64,000 nt of DNA from Burhinus oedicnemus. Lineage: Eukaryota > Chordata > Aves > Charadriiformes > Burhinidae. The position numbers and the translations under genes were made by a program. Location: contig VFFE01007583.1 of the NCBI GenBank assembly GCA_008921705.1, forward strand, positions 3,407,622 through 3,471,621. The letters run 5' to 3'. Below, piece after piece: positions 1 through 11,556 of this stretch. Numbering within the stretch: the stretch's first letter is position 1; the number at the start of each line of letters is the position of its first letter. Under the pieces are notes generated by a model, which saw only the letters and a list, made by a program, of their open reading frames with translations, was not told the DNA's origin and did not search any database.

Positions 1-706
1 ATTTCTCTATTAATGTTTTGTCACCAAATGATGTTGAATACTTTTTGAGAACTTCCTATCTTTATTTCAGTACTTCTGCAGTGGACTTTATTCTGATTTA
101 ATTTCTGTGAGTTCTCTAACACTGCAATTTCGTAGCTTCTGTGTTGTAACCCTTGATTTATACCAGCAAATTTGAGAGGAGAGTTAAGCTTCTTGCACAA
201 TGAGGCTTCTGGAGTCGCTAGTAATGAAGGGTGAGAAGAATGGAGAAAAAATACAAGTCCTGTTTCTTTGTTTGCTTGCTCAAGGAAATCCTTCAGCTGG
301 GCTGTTATTACTAACCAGGTCTGGGAAACATAATTTGGAGTTGCTCGCTGTTTCTCAGAAATGTTTCTCCTTTGGAGTCATGTGGTGAAATGTTTATCAC
401 TGAGAGAAGTTAGTCAAAGATAAGGTATGAACAATAGATTAAATTCTGCTTTCAGCTGCATTTGTATGTTTCCCACTGGCTGAAGCAGGAGGACTGCAGG
501 AATATTTGGCTGATCTTAATCAGCAACCAGACAATAAAAAGGACCCAGATCTCTCCTTTTTTGTAATACAGGCATAAATATATTCCTGTTAGTTTTAGTG
601 TGACTAAAATATCTGATCTGCTTTAGCTTGTACTGGCTGGCTGTGTAATTTAAAGTTACATTGCTTAAATACTGCCTATATGTAATGTTATGTGTGTATT
701 TTGCAG
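1..706 (+). other. COBL: COBL intron (3' part)
   Basis: This is the 3' part of the intron before the large COBL exon. It has no convincing coding content, and the short open frames look like chance. It ends in a pyrimidine-rich tract and a TTTTGCAGCAG acceptor, which offers two AG dinucleotides three bases apart (705-706 and 708-709). The intron starts upstream of the window, so its length is unknown. Confidence 0.85.
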
Positions 707-2730
707 CAGCGGATGGTATAAGTAACTCTGATGCCGGGAACATCAATGAAGTGTTGAGCCCACATATAAGAAAAGTTGAGGCTGCCCAAGATGTTACCAC
801 TTCTGTTCCGGTAACAGTCATAGATGATGCTCCAGAAGTTAGCACTTTTAACTCAGCTGGAAATCAAGAGACAGAGACAAGGATTTCACAAAATATCTCA
901 GCTGACTCTGTTAATACAGGAAACTTTACAAACAAAAACAACAATGCAGGTTCTTTTGATAAGGGACACACAGATGGTGGAGCTGTATGCATATCCAAGG
1001 ACCTAGTACATCAGCAACCATCTGAAAATGAATTCAGTCACTTGCCCGTGGAACAGAGGAGAGATATGTTTGAATCTCTCACATCCTCCTTCGAAAAAAG
1101 AAGTGAAAAGAACTTAAGACTGGACCCCCCGCCGAAACATGGTGTGAAGTCTGAGGAATGTAAATCTAAGCTGGCTCCATCTCACTCCAAGGCCGCAGCT
1201 GAAATCAGTCCAGCCAAAGAGAAGATAAATCCATTTAATGAATGTAATAACAGGGAAAGATATCTGAAAAAAAGTAAATCAGAATTAGAAATCAAATGGC
1301 CACCAGCAAAAAAAATTGAAGTAGAAGAAGTCCCATCAACACCTACATGGTGTCATCGTACCCAGAATTCAGGAGCAAACTATGAACCTAAAATAGGTTT
1401 GACAACCTTTAAAGTTGTCCCTCCCAAACCTGAAGTGAAACATTTTGATAGAGGCGTTTCACTCTCCAGTGGAGCCATTAAGATAGATGAACTAGGCAAC
1501 CTTATAGGCCCAAACACTGGTGTCAGTAAGTACATACCAGGTACCTCTACTGATGAAAGTGAGGAAATTCATCTTGGGAAAGTGAAGGCATTCTGGAGGT
1601 CAAGTTCTATGGAAAAGCAAAGTGACGACTCTGCTGAGCATCATCCCAAAAAGTCAGCAGTCACCGCAAACTCTAAGCCCTTTACTATAAAACATGAACA
1701 CAAACCTGTCTGTCTTGCAGCTCCAAAACCTGTAGTACCACAAGCTGTTAGTACCCAGGTAGCTGAAAGACAGTCTGAGAATGAAAGGACCAAACCACCT
1801 CTTCCAGTTACACAGTCTCAGGTAACACCATTAGTGTCCCCAGCCATTAATAAGGACAAGCTGGAGCTTCCATTTGTAAAGCCACATAGGAGAACTTCAA
1901 GTCAGTATGTTGCCTCTGCCATTGCAAGGCACATCAACTTAACTACCTTTAAGTCTGACTCTATGGAATATCTTGAGAAAGATGAAAATAAGCAAGGGGC
2001 AGGAGAGGTTAAAACTGAAGCAGAAGTTTCACCAAAAAGATGTATTATTGTGGCCAAATACAGCCCTGTGGAAACAGAATCAGCAGAAACAAGAGAAACA
2101 CTTTCAAGTATTTTTACTTGCAGTCAAAAGGCATCCCACAGGTTTACATCTGGTGATAATTCTGGCATGGAAAACAAAGTAGTTAACATCAGGACACCAA
2201 ATCAAGCAGCTCCTCTGAGTTTCTATAAAAAGAATGCCAGTGTCCCACTTACTAAATCCTCTTCAAAGGATAACAACAGTGCAGAAGATGATCATGGTTT
2301 AAACAGCAAACAAAGTATAGCAGAGAAAAAGACACGTCTTTTGTTTGACCAGAAATGTGAAACTTTGAACCATACTAATTTAACCTCATCTCTCAAGTCT
2401 CCTGATCTCCAAGGAGTCTCATCCTCTTTCAGCTCATCTTTCCGAGTCACTAAATGGCCTCCTGCTAATGGTGTACAAGTTAGTTCGCTTAAAGCTTCAC
2501 CCGAGCTAAATGATGCAGCAGCAAATGCAGAGTCAGAACAGGAGGAGAAACCTGATGATTCGGATGTTAATGCTATCAGTGAACTCGATGTTAATGTGCA
2601 GACCAATATCTTTGGACCAAAGAAGAAGTTCAAACCTGTCGTCCAAAAACCAATTCCAAAAGACACATCACTGCACAGTGCCCTAATGGAAGCCATTCAA
2701 ACAGGAGGGGGAAAGGAGAAACTCAGAAAG
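707..2730 (+). CDS. COBL: COBL large central exon, ending in WH2 domain 1 (5' partial gene)
   Basis: COBL nucleates unbranched actin filaments in the cytoplasm and cell cortex, notably in neuronal branching, using three C-terminal actin-binding WH2 domains. This exon is open for 674 complete codons. It encodes a mostly disordered, Ser/Lys/Pro-rich region. Recognisable COBL-like blocks are SSGAIKIDELGNLIGPNTG (about 1467-1523), two KWPPA motifs (about 1300 and 2451) and FGPKKKFKPVVQKPIPKD just before WH2-1. WH2-1 spans 2668-2730: an amphipathic helix (LHSALMEAI) followed by the LRK of the LKKV-type motif. The acceptor is TTGCAGCAG, giving exon start 707 or 710. The donor is AAG|GTAAAG at 2731, in phase 0. 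The upstream junction is phase 1. The start codon and N-terminal domain lie outside the window. If the donor is ignored the frame runs on to a stop at 2808. COBLL1 is a possible paralogue, but it does not have three tandem WH2 domains. Confidence 0.95.
2668..2730 (+). other. COBL: WH2 domain 1 coding segment
   Basis: The 21 codons read SLHSALMEAI, a Gly-rich turn, then KEKLRK. The first hydrophobic residues form the helix that inserts in the actin barbed-end cleft, and LRK begins the LKKT/V motif. The domain is cut exactly after LRK by a phase-0 intron. Confidence 0.93.
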
Positions 2731-3326
2731 GTAAAGTGGAGACATTTTTTAGCCTGTTCAGAGGGCAGAGCCCTGTATTCACCTGGTCAGACACCGGAGG
2801 TTTTATAACTGGTACAGTTGCTGGTAAGCTGGGGTACACAAGGCATTTGAAAAATTTATAATGGCAAAATACAGACCAAGCCACTGCTTATTCTGCACAT
2901 CCTGTGTATTATGCAACACCATTGCTGCTGCACTAGCCAGAAGAGGCAGAGGGTGCAGAGATACACCATAAAGGACAGGTGATTGAGGTTAGTGTAAGAG
3001 CCAAACCCAGATTTCAGTGTGTTATGTAAAAACTTGTAAATACCTACAATGAAAGAAAACTGCATTTAGTATTACTGAGTGATACTAGTTTGCCACTGAC
3101 TTCATGCTCAGGGGATATGAGACTGCATCTGTAAGTACAGCATTACATATTCTCACCATTCAGTGAGAGTAAGGGTTGTAAAAGCAGGCCCGAAAGAAGA
3201 CAGACTGATTAGTCTCCATAGCTTGCATTCTGGTACAAATGCCAAAAATATTTTTAATAGTGTTTCCAAACCATCTCTAAGTAAATATCTAATAACAATG
3301 TGAGGTTTATTCTTTTCATATTCTAG
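2731..3326 (+). other. COBL: COBL intron between WH2-1 and WH2-2 exons
   Basis: This is a short GT-AG intron of 596 bp, with donor GTAAAG and acceptor TTTTCATATTCTAG. I see no repeats or coding content beyond the read-through frame, which stops at 2808. A retained intron would truncate the protein after WH2-1. Confidence 0.9.
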
Positions 3327-3446
3327 GTTTCAAACAGTGCACTAAATGGCAATCACAGGAAACCCTCATATGCTGAGCCAGAGAACGAGCGCTCAGCCCT
3401 GCTAGCAGCAATTAGAGGCCACAGTGGCACCTCAAAGCTGAAAAAG
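3327..3446 (+). CDS. COBL: COBL exon carrying WH2 domain 2
   Basis: This 120-nt exon (40 codons) is phase 0 at both ends and was too short to appear as a long open frame. It begins [20 protein letters not shown], which forms a 20-residue linker after WH2-1. It continues with WH2-2, [20 protein letters not shown], at 3387-3446. The acceptor is TATTCTAG at 3325-3326 and the donor is AAG|GTAAGA at 3447, close to consensus. The Ser-Ala-Leu-Leu-x-x-Ile helix and the LKK basic motif are diagnostic of WH2. Skipping this exon would keep the frame and remove exactly one actin-binding site. Confidence 0.94.
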
Positions 3447-5575
3447 GTAAGAAATCAAGATGGTACGTGATCTTTCAAGAGCAGTCTGTTCCTACTGGGT
3501 GTTTTGAATAAACCCAGATATGCCACAAACTAAACGTTGTGCTGCAAAGAGAAAAGTTGAGGGGGAAATAGTATCACACAAGACCAGATCTGACTTACAC
3601 AGGTAGCATAGCTGGTCTGATGCTGTCCTCTGCTATAAAACGTAACACTCTTTCAAATGGTGTGCTTTTAGCTGAGAAAGAAGCATGTAAAAATCCAAAT
3701 GAATTACAGGGAGTGTACATAAAAGGCATCAGATGTTCATTATTGTCACAGTTGGGGGTGGGGTTTGTACTTTAGGAATATGCAGTTAAATTAATATATT
3801 TGCATTGCTTTCCATATCCATCCAATCCCAGTTACCTGAAAACACACTAGGGCTTCTTCCTGCATGTTGTTTATCCGTTAATGTGAGCTGGTGCACGGAA
3901 GTTGTATGCAAGTAACTGATGTTGATGGAACATCAGCTTTCACCACAGCAGGATGATTCCTTCTGTCTGAAAGATTTGCCTAATCATTAAAGCATCTCTT
4001 ATTTCTAATAGCCAAAACCTGCATTGTTCCAGCCTTAGTTTTCACTCAGTTCACTAATCCAGCCAAGGATGTGTATTTGGCAAGGAGGTTCACATTTCCC
4101 TCATGCAATGACTCAGGCCATTAGCACATATCCAGATAGCTGGCATTAGATAGAAAGAATCTCTTGCCTGTGTTAGGCAATTATTTTGTCCCTCAGATAT
4201 CTTACTGCCCTTGCTGCAGGTAGGGTAGAGCTTCCTCTGAGCCTCATAGCAGGACGTGCAAGGCAGCAGCCATCTTCACACACCGTTAACTACATTCTGC
4301 ATTCATTGGGAATAAATGTAAATCTGTGTAAAAGAGGCTCTGACAATGAAGTGGTGGTGTATTATCACTGAGGCTTTTTGGAATACTTTACTCCAGCAGA
4401 GAAGCTTTTGCCATCATGTTAAAGGAAGTTGCCTAGAAACTTCTTTTTCATGCCATGTCACCTGTGCTAGTTAAAGCACCATGTTTGTATGTATACAGGG
4501 TGAGATACAGATGTGCTATGATGAAAGGGCTGTCCCTTTCAGGTTACCTCAAATGTTCATGTTTTATCTGACATGACATTATTCCCATATAATTTGTGTG
4601 TGCGTACAGTGAAGGAATAGATTACAGAAGTTCCCTGAACGTGGATTATTTTATGGGAGATGAATCCTTTCATTTTTCACTAGAGAAGTTTTGTGCCTCA
4701 GTTACTCTGAAAAAGGAAAGCTGATCTGCTTGAAAACCTCCCATTTGGCACATGATACTGAATTTTCTAGTAATCGCCAAATCATTGTAATTACTAACAA
4801 TTTATCGTGATTATTACTAGTAATGTTGTTAACAGCAAAAGTATTTGTTGAGACAGTTGATGGAAAAGCTGGCTTAGGCTGAAAGATTGCCTCTTTCCCC
4901 TGCATTCATTTGAAGTAGGATGAGTTTCCAAGCTGGTAATTTGTGCTGAAATTGTAGTTTCAGAAATTCCACAGAAACACATTTGGAAGAGCAATTGATT
5001 TTGTTCTCAGTGCTTTCACGTAGTTCTCTCTGGTCCTATTTTTTTTTTTTTTTTTTTTTTTTTAGTATGGCTGGAAACTTTAGGTTTAAAGGCATTTTTT
5101 TCAATGAAGCCATGTCTGAGAGCTCAGATCTAGAAGAGCCTCCCTGCCATCTGAGATTATTTCTGTGCAGCCCAGACTGCAAAAAGTAACAAGATTCCTG
5201 GGTGGCTACTGCAGCCTTAATATATCTTCCTGATTCCAAAACCCTTGTGGTTGTTTCCAAATGAATACCAAGTCCAACTCTCTGTCTTACCTTATGTGCC
5301 AAGAAGAGTTACAGGATGCTGGAGCTCACAGTAAATAAAGAATGAGTTTCTGAGACGCAGTCAATGCCAAATCCTTGATGCTGGTAATCAGCCCAGCTGA
5401 GTGATGTGAGTGAGTAGTAACAGATGTTCAATCCCGTGAGCAAACAAAAGTTCTACGTGTTTTACATCATTCAAGCAAAGTGAAATCGGGGTACTGAAAG
5501 TGCATCAAATGTCAAATAATTACAGTTTAGTCATGCTTGATATTAATTACCTCCTTTCAACTGCATCATGAACAG
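3447..5575 (+). other. COBL: COBL intron between WH2-2 and WH2-3 exons
   Basis: This 2,129-bp intron has donor GTAAGA and acceptor ACTGCATCATGAACAG. It contains a 25-base T run at 5039-5063 followed by AG, which imitates an acceptor. I see no supported gene or retroelement in it. Confidence 0.88.
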
Positions 5576-5827
5576 ATCTCCTCACTGGCCTCCGAAGAGC
5601 TGCAGAGTTTTAGGAATGCAGAACTGTCCTTGCAGAAGGCAGAAGACCCTCAGAAAGAGCAGCTTTGTATCCCACCTGCCCCTGCCCAGCCGCCACCACC
5701 ACCTCCCACTCAGCTGTCAGCAGCAGCTCCTAAATCCTCTGCCACAGCTACAGGTAACCCTGGGGATGCAAGGCAAGCCCTAATGGAGGCCATTCGCTCT
5801 GGTGCTGGAGCAGCGAAGTTAAAAAAG
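5576..5827 (+). CDS. COBL: COBL exon with proline-rich linker and WH2 domain 3
   Basis: This 252-nt exon (84 codons) is phase 0 at both ends. Codons 1-63 form the long linker between WH2-2 and WH2-3. The linker includes a proline-rich segment (PPAPAQPPPPPP, about 5672-5707) that could bind profilin or SH3 domains. Codons 64-84 (5765-5827) are WH2-3, DARQALMEAIRSGAGAAKLKK. The 63-residue linker fits the long second linker known in COBL, which is thought to place the third actin across the nascent filament. The acceptor is GAACAG at 5574-5575. The donor AAG|GTAGAT is weaker than its neighbours. Reading through it adds about 13 residues before a stop (5869), so a shorter 3'-end isoform is possible. 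The Val expected after LKK comes from the next exon. Confidence 0.94.
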
Positions 5828-8800
5828 GTAGATGTACTTTTTTATTTTATTGTGGATGAAACAACCTAGGCTTGCTGTGCTTTGAGGCCCATTTATAAGC
5901 TGTTCTAACCACACATTTCTTTCTTCCATCAGAAGAAGGTACATGCATTGTTTTCTCTAATTGAATCAAAGATCAGGAGTGTATTTCAAACCTTTGAACA
6001 ACTATTAAAACATACTATTAAGACTAAAACATGCCTGTGCATACATGCAACCATATGAATAGTCAATACTTTTTTTTTTTTTCTTTAAAGAGAGCATCAG
6101 GAGCGTGAATGTCATTTCAGAAAGCATTTTCATGCCCTTTTTGTTCTTGTGAATCTGAGGTAATACTGGATGTCCTTTAGACACGGTAAACCTAAGAACG
6201 ATCAGATATCAGACCCTGAAGCAAATTTAGAGATACGTATTCTCTCCTGGTTTCAGTATCGTGTCCTAGACTTGATTCCCAACACTCGCACCTTGATTGC
6301 ATGTGCTGTCAGCTGTCAGTAGAACTGTGGGGTCATTTTAATGTCTGTCTGAACTTTATTAATTGGACAATGTGTGTTTTACTCTGTGGTCAGCTGTGGG
6401 CCAGTCAGCTCCCAGATGGCTAAATGCTTAATTGCCCAGGTGTGATCTTTGGAGTAAGTTCACTTATCTCTTTGATCAAAATTTGTTCTTCCTAACCTTG
6501 AGTTACACTTCATTGCTTTGTAGAGGGAAGCAGATCAATTTCCTTAGTGGAGTCATCCCAATATTACACTGCAGTGTCCAAGAATAGACTTTGATCCAAG
6601 GACTTTAGGGAATGTACGAAAGCAGATGTAGTTTTCCCAACACATGATTTAGCTGATGCCAACCATAAATGTGTAAATAGGCTTTAACCTTGCTTACTTA
6701 TCCTCTTAAAAATACGATCAAATTTTAACATTAAAAAGTAACAAAAAAAATTTTGTTTCTGATAAACCAGAAATTCCACAGAATCATACAAATGGCACAA
6801 ACAGATCAGTGTTTCAGGGAACTTTACATCAGCATGCAAACAGAAATCTGGACATGCAGTTATTTTGCATGTGAAAAATTAATCTATATTATGCATACTA
6901 TTATGAGGAGTGGCTGAGGTCACTTGGTTTGTTCAGCTTAGAGAGGGTGACGGGTGACTTCATCGCAGTCTACAACTCCCTCAAGGAGGGCAGCAGAGGG
7001 GAGGTGCTGATCTCCTCTCTCAGGTGACCAGCGATAGGACACGAGGAAATGGAATAAAGCTGCATCAGGGGAAGTTCAGATTGGACATTAGGAAAAGGTT
7101 TTTCCCTGAGAGGGTGGTTGGTCACCGGAACAGGCTCCCCAGGAAAGTGGTCACGGCACCAAGCCTGTCAGAGTTCAGGGAGCATCTGAACAACGCTCTT
7201 AGTCATGTGGTTTAGTTTTACGTAGTCCTGCGAGAAGCAGGGAGTTGGACTCGATGATCCTTATGAGTCTCTTCCAACTTGAGATGTTCTATGATTCTAA
7301 GACTACAAATTATGAAGAAATAATACTTCAGATCAGGCCTTTATTTCCTCACTTCACCAATTTACAGAAAAAATGGGATTTGGACATTCAAGAATACTTT
7401 GTGCAGTTGTTTTCTGGATCTTTCCAAATTCCTTGTTCTTCCAACTAGAATACTCTTGGAGAAGTCTCTGAGAGGACCCATAGCTCTACTCATTAAAACA
7501 AGTCTTTATCATATCCTTGGGGATTTATTTCAAAACAGTTGGATAGCCAGTGCAGGCCATGAAAGTAAGCTGGATATAATGATGTATTCTGCTAAATACT
7601 GTGCCTGTCTTCTTTCATTTTCAAGACAGAATAGTTTTGGGGAGTTTCAACATTGAAATGACAGAAGAGTACATCTCTGATTATACTGCTCTCTTTTATG
7701 AAGATAAAAGACAGCAGTGTTTTGTCCAAGACAGAGTATGATTTTCTTATTACTGTGCTGTCCTTTCAGATATTGGATATGCAAGCTAAGTCTTGTATAT
7801 GCCAAAGACGTCGTATCACTTGGACATCTGAGATCTCATGCCCTTGATAACTGATAAAAGTAAAAATGTTGTCAAATTTCTCAAAGACTTTCTATCCAGT
7901 GCATATTAATATCTCCTCTAACTTGCTGCGTTAAATGAGAGCTGAATTATGGTCCTTCCCTGCAGCTGGACAACTTGTGATAGCAAAAGTTGAATCTGTA
8001 GAGGAGAACACATGATAGCTGCGTATCAGCGCTTTCTTCCTTTACAGCTGAAGAACATGTCTCCAAGGAACACTGAGTTTTTTGTAGACAGTGGCTGGCA
8101 GGTGGTTTTGTGCCAGGGCTGAAGCAAACTTTTTTCTTTGTTTTGCCTCCTCTGTCAAAGATCTATGATGTCGTTATTTGGAGATGTGAGTACAGAGCCA
8201 TTTTTGGCTTTACTTTCTAGATGTTGGTTGCAGCAACTGGAGAGCAGAGTAGGTAGTTTAGTTCAGTAATTGCATCTGTTTCTTTTCCATTGTCTTCTCA
8301 AAGTTTTCTGGGACAAGGGCTTCTAATGGTGAAGTCATTGATTTAGCTAATGATGTGTGGAACTGGGAAAAATCTGCATTGCTTAGTTATGTAGGACTTA
8401 GTTATGTAAGACTCAGTTTGTGCTTATTTATGAGGGGTTATTTGCAATGGACGTAGATCAAACAGGGCTGTCAGGGGAACAAAACGTAAAAAGCAACCAA
8501 TTGCCTAGATAAGGAACATCCCAACAAGCATTTAAGCTCTATTAATATCTGTGAAAAGGCAACTCCTCTACTCCACCCCTGATTACACAGCTGTTTGCTA
8601 AAGTCATGAACTTTAAGGTTAAAAGATCCACTGTGCAGGAAGGGAGGAGAGAAATTGCTGCAGGCTGACCTTGCCTTGCTGAGAGTCAGGGTCTGCACCA
8701 CACAGGCTGTGACTGGGTCAGCCAAAACAAACCAGAACAAAAATAGGTACTTGAGGGAAATGCCAAGTATAGGTAAGGCAGTATGCGCATGGGTCTCCTG

Positions 8801-11286
8801 GCTGTTCTTTAATCCATTTCTTGGAGTACTGTGCCTGCTTTGGCAAATAAATCATACTTTGTTTTGAAGAAACGGCTTCTGTTTCATTGCACACCGTTGC
8901 TGTCCACAGACTCCTGAAGGAAAATTCTTGTGGGTGCCAAGCCCAGTTGGGCCTGCTCAGTAAAATGGTTCATCCCCAGTGCAGCGCAGTTCAGAGGCCT
9001 GCCAGAAAGCGGTTAGACTACAGATCCTACCCAAAGGGAACAGAGACATAGAGGTGTTACTGGATAGGGATGAACATACCAAACTGGAAAAGACCTGACG
9101 ATGTGCAAGAAGTAACCTTTTTCTTCAGTTTTCAAAATGGTCTATCCAGGAACTTGGCAGGTATTTAACATGTCCAGAGTATAACAGCAAGTCAGGGAGA
9201 CAGCATCAAGTAAAGCCACCAACCAGGATGGCTGACCTAGTGCCTTTGGTGATGGTTAATTGACTTGAGAAATGAATGTGTCTCACTAGCAAGGGAGCCT
9301 GCTTCCCAGCGATGCGGTTTGCCTCCTGTACAAAGGAGAATCAGCTGATCTAGAAAATAAACAGCTGATCTGAGACCAAATTTTGGCTAATTCTGGTGAG
9401 CAAACCTCAGGTCATAGAGCTGTACCATTTGAGCTTCTCGTGTTAAAAGTGAGCTAGTGTTTTCCTTAAATTGTATCAAGCAACTTTTGTTGCAATTTCA
9501 CATGCTTAAGATCTTTATGTTTAGTTTTTAAACTTTTTATTTCTATCTCAGAAAATGCAAAATAACCTAGCTAGATTTCACAAATTCTTTGTATCATTGC
9601 ATGTGTATTTTTGTGTCTGTGTAACTTGCCTTGGGATTTACCATGATTATCTGTGGAAAAAAACATAACTACACATGCAAATAACCCATTAGATGTCTAG
9701 CTGTAGGTATAGTTGCAGCACAAGCCCATGCAGGATTGAAAATCTTACCCAGCAAAGAGAAGCTATAAAGGTTGCCTTTGCTTATATGCCATCTGCTCAT
9801 CTTAGGTAGAGTTGTACTCAGGGATTTGGTAGAAATATTGCAGGGGAACGTGCCTGCACAAGGTGGGGAAGGCAAGTTGTATATCTGAAGAACAGGCTTT
9901 TGCTCATGGTAAAGTGATTTCTTTAGACCACTTTAATGGTATGTGCAAGAGAGATTCTACAGATTTCATGTGTTTTCCAATAAAGATTGGAGCTGTATCT
10001 AAAGCAGCCTTTTCTATGTACTTGATGCAATTTTAAAAATTAATTTGGCTCTGTCACAGTATCCAGAAACATTCATGCCAGTGTTCAGCATCGGCATTTA
10101 GTCACATGAACTTTTGATACGTGCAGTGTATCATTCTGTTGGCAATCAAAGGAGCCAGGTAAGGTAATTACTGCACCCATTACAATGAGTCCCTGGTGTA
10201 CGCTGGGATAATTCGAAGTTGGTTGCCAGCAAGTAATGTATCAATCTGAATTATGGCATGTTGAGTGTCTTCTAAGAAGCATGGCCTAATTCCATACCTT
10301 TATGTCAAGCAGTGGACTATTCTTCTCACATAATCAGAGATATATAATTGTGAATGAAGAAATACTGTTTCTTACCATCAGTGTCTGTGGGTGCAATGAC
10401 AGAGATTACAGACGCAAAGCCACGGTCAATGTTGGCTTTGGTATGCTGGAAATGGGGCAAGAGGCCCCACTAAAAGGTTGGCTGATCTTGATATACAAGT
10501 AGTCAAATGAGCCTATGAAGTGATTCTAGTTCCCATGCACAGTGAGAGGCAGTCGTTTGCATACTATTACTCTATTTGAATTGAAAGATAAAATTTAATT
10601 TGAACTCTTCACCTTGCTATTAAATTGTACCATGACCTATTTTTTTCCCCAAGAATAAAGCTTCTGCCCTGGATACTGAGGCCAAAAAGGAAGATTTAAA
10701 CTTGATCAAACAGATTATTCCTGTTTAGTTTTTGTGGTGACCTTAATGTATATCTCTCTGATAGAATCAAAGCTCAGTAACTTTGATTTTGGAAGAGCAC
10801 CCTAGCATACATGTAGGAAGATAAGCATTTGTTTAAGTGTTTGCCTGAATCAAAGCCTTTGGGAGTTTCCTTCATTCAATCAGGAAGCAAAGTACTCATC
10901 AATTGATTTTTATGACCGGTGACAGCTAACCAATAATGAACAGATTTTGACTGTCAGATATTGCGTACTTGCAGCCTGGGTTTCTGTTCGTTCCACAAAA
11001 TGAAGGAAGTTCATAGAAAAAGACATCACCTATGTTCCAGTAATCATGGAATTGTAACCTTAATACCTAAGCATGTATAAGGTGTGGGTTTTTTAGCGAA
11101 GGGTAACACCATTCATTAGACCAACTGATACAGCTAGAAGAAAGCAGATAAGCTTTAAGTAGTCTCAAGGAGCTGATGAAGAGACCAAGCTTGAAAACAG
11201 CCACACAGGAGAGTGTTTGGTTAATGATGTCAACAGTTGGAGGTTTAAAAATATCTTGAATGATCATGTGCTTTTCTTTGTTATAG
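5828..11286 (+). other. COBL: COBL last intron
   Basis: This 5,459-bp intron separates WH2-3 from the terminal exon. It holds a CR1 fragment at 6903-7299, a short tandem duplication of CTTAGTTATGTAGGA-like units near 8382-8412, and otherwise unremarkable AT-rich sequence. The assignment depends on the terminal exon at 11287 being correct. A closer pyrimidine-rich acceptor exists at 5932 but is a poorer fit. Confidence 0.8.
6903..7299 (+). mobile_element. CR1 LINE, 5'-truncated, 3' end
   Basis: This is a typical avian CR1 tail. It reads GGAGTGGCTGAGG at the start, encodes the end of the ORF2 reverse transcriptase with several disruptions (for example LHQGKFRLDIRKRFFPERVV around 7060-7120), then has the usual 3' UTR with TTGGACTCGATGATCC. 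It ends in the octamer-type tail GTTCTATGATTCTA. The copy is 5' truncated and dead. It lies in sense orientation within the last COBL intron. Confidence 0.93.
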
Positions 11287-11304
11287 GTCCCTCTGCTCGT
11301 TTGA
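11287..11304 (+). CDS. COBL: COBL terminal coding micro-segment (five residues plus stop)
   Basis: After a CTTTTCTTTGTTATAG acceptor (AG at 11285-11286) the sequence reads GTC CCT CTG CTC GTT TGA, that is VPLLV and stop. Spliced in phase 0 to the previous exon it completes WH2-3 as KLKK-VPLLV, supplying the Val of the LKKV motif. Ending a few residues after the third WH2 matches the known layout of vertebrate COBL. The exon continues as 3' UTR. It is invisible to an open-frame search because only 18 nt are coding. Confidence 0.88.
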   Translation, partial: VPLLV

Positions 11305-11550
11305 ATCATGTATAAAGAACAGGTAATTGGAAAATCTAACCCCGTATGCACCCATAATCATCATTCAAGGTCTGAAGTGGCAAAAAAACATCAAGAAGTT
11401 TAGTTTATTCTCTTGTCTACAAGCCAAAAAAAGTCGTAGTTAATTTTCTGTGTGTTCCTGCATAATGGTTCTAAGGGGAAAATATGTTGCTCTGCTGTAA
11501 AGCTTCTGTGCCAAGGAATTGTGTTTTGCCTCTGAATATTTAAGGTTGCC

Positions 11551-11556
11551 AATAAA
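11551..11556 (+). promoter_or_regulatory. COBL: Possible proximal poly(A) signal
   Basis: An AATAAA hexamer lies about 250 nt after the stop codon, with a T/G-rich stretch (TTCTTGTTGGCAGG) starting about 5 nt after it. Use of it would give a short 3' UTR lacking the Pumilio-type site. Confidence 0.4.

Noticed and set aside
2292..2696. Minus-strand open frame of 134 codons within the large COBL exon.
   Set aside because: Antisense shadow of a strongly coding exon.
5039..5302. T-run followed by AG at 5064-5065 and open frames on both strands.
   Set aside because: This is a simple homopolymer in an intron. The frames are chance, with no coding exon that would splice in phase.
5933..6060. Possible terminal COBL exon after the acceptor TTTCTTTCTTCCATCAG at 5932.
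   Set aside because: The acceptor is strong, but it would leave an intron of only 105 bp and an unfamiliar 42-residue tail. The distant exon at 11287 gives VPLLV, completing the LKKV motif and matching a C-terminus just after WH2-3.
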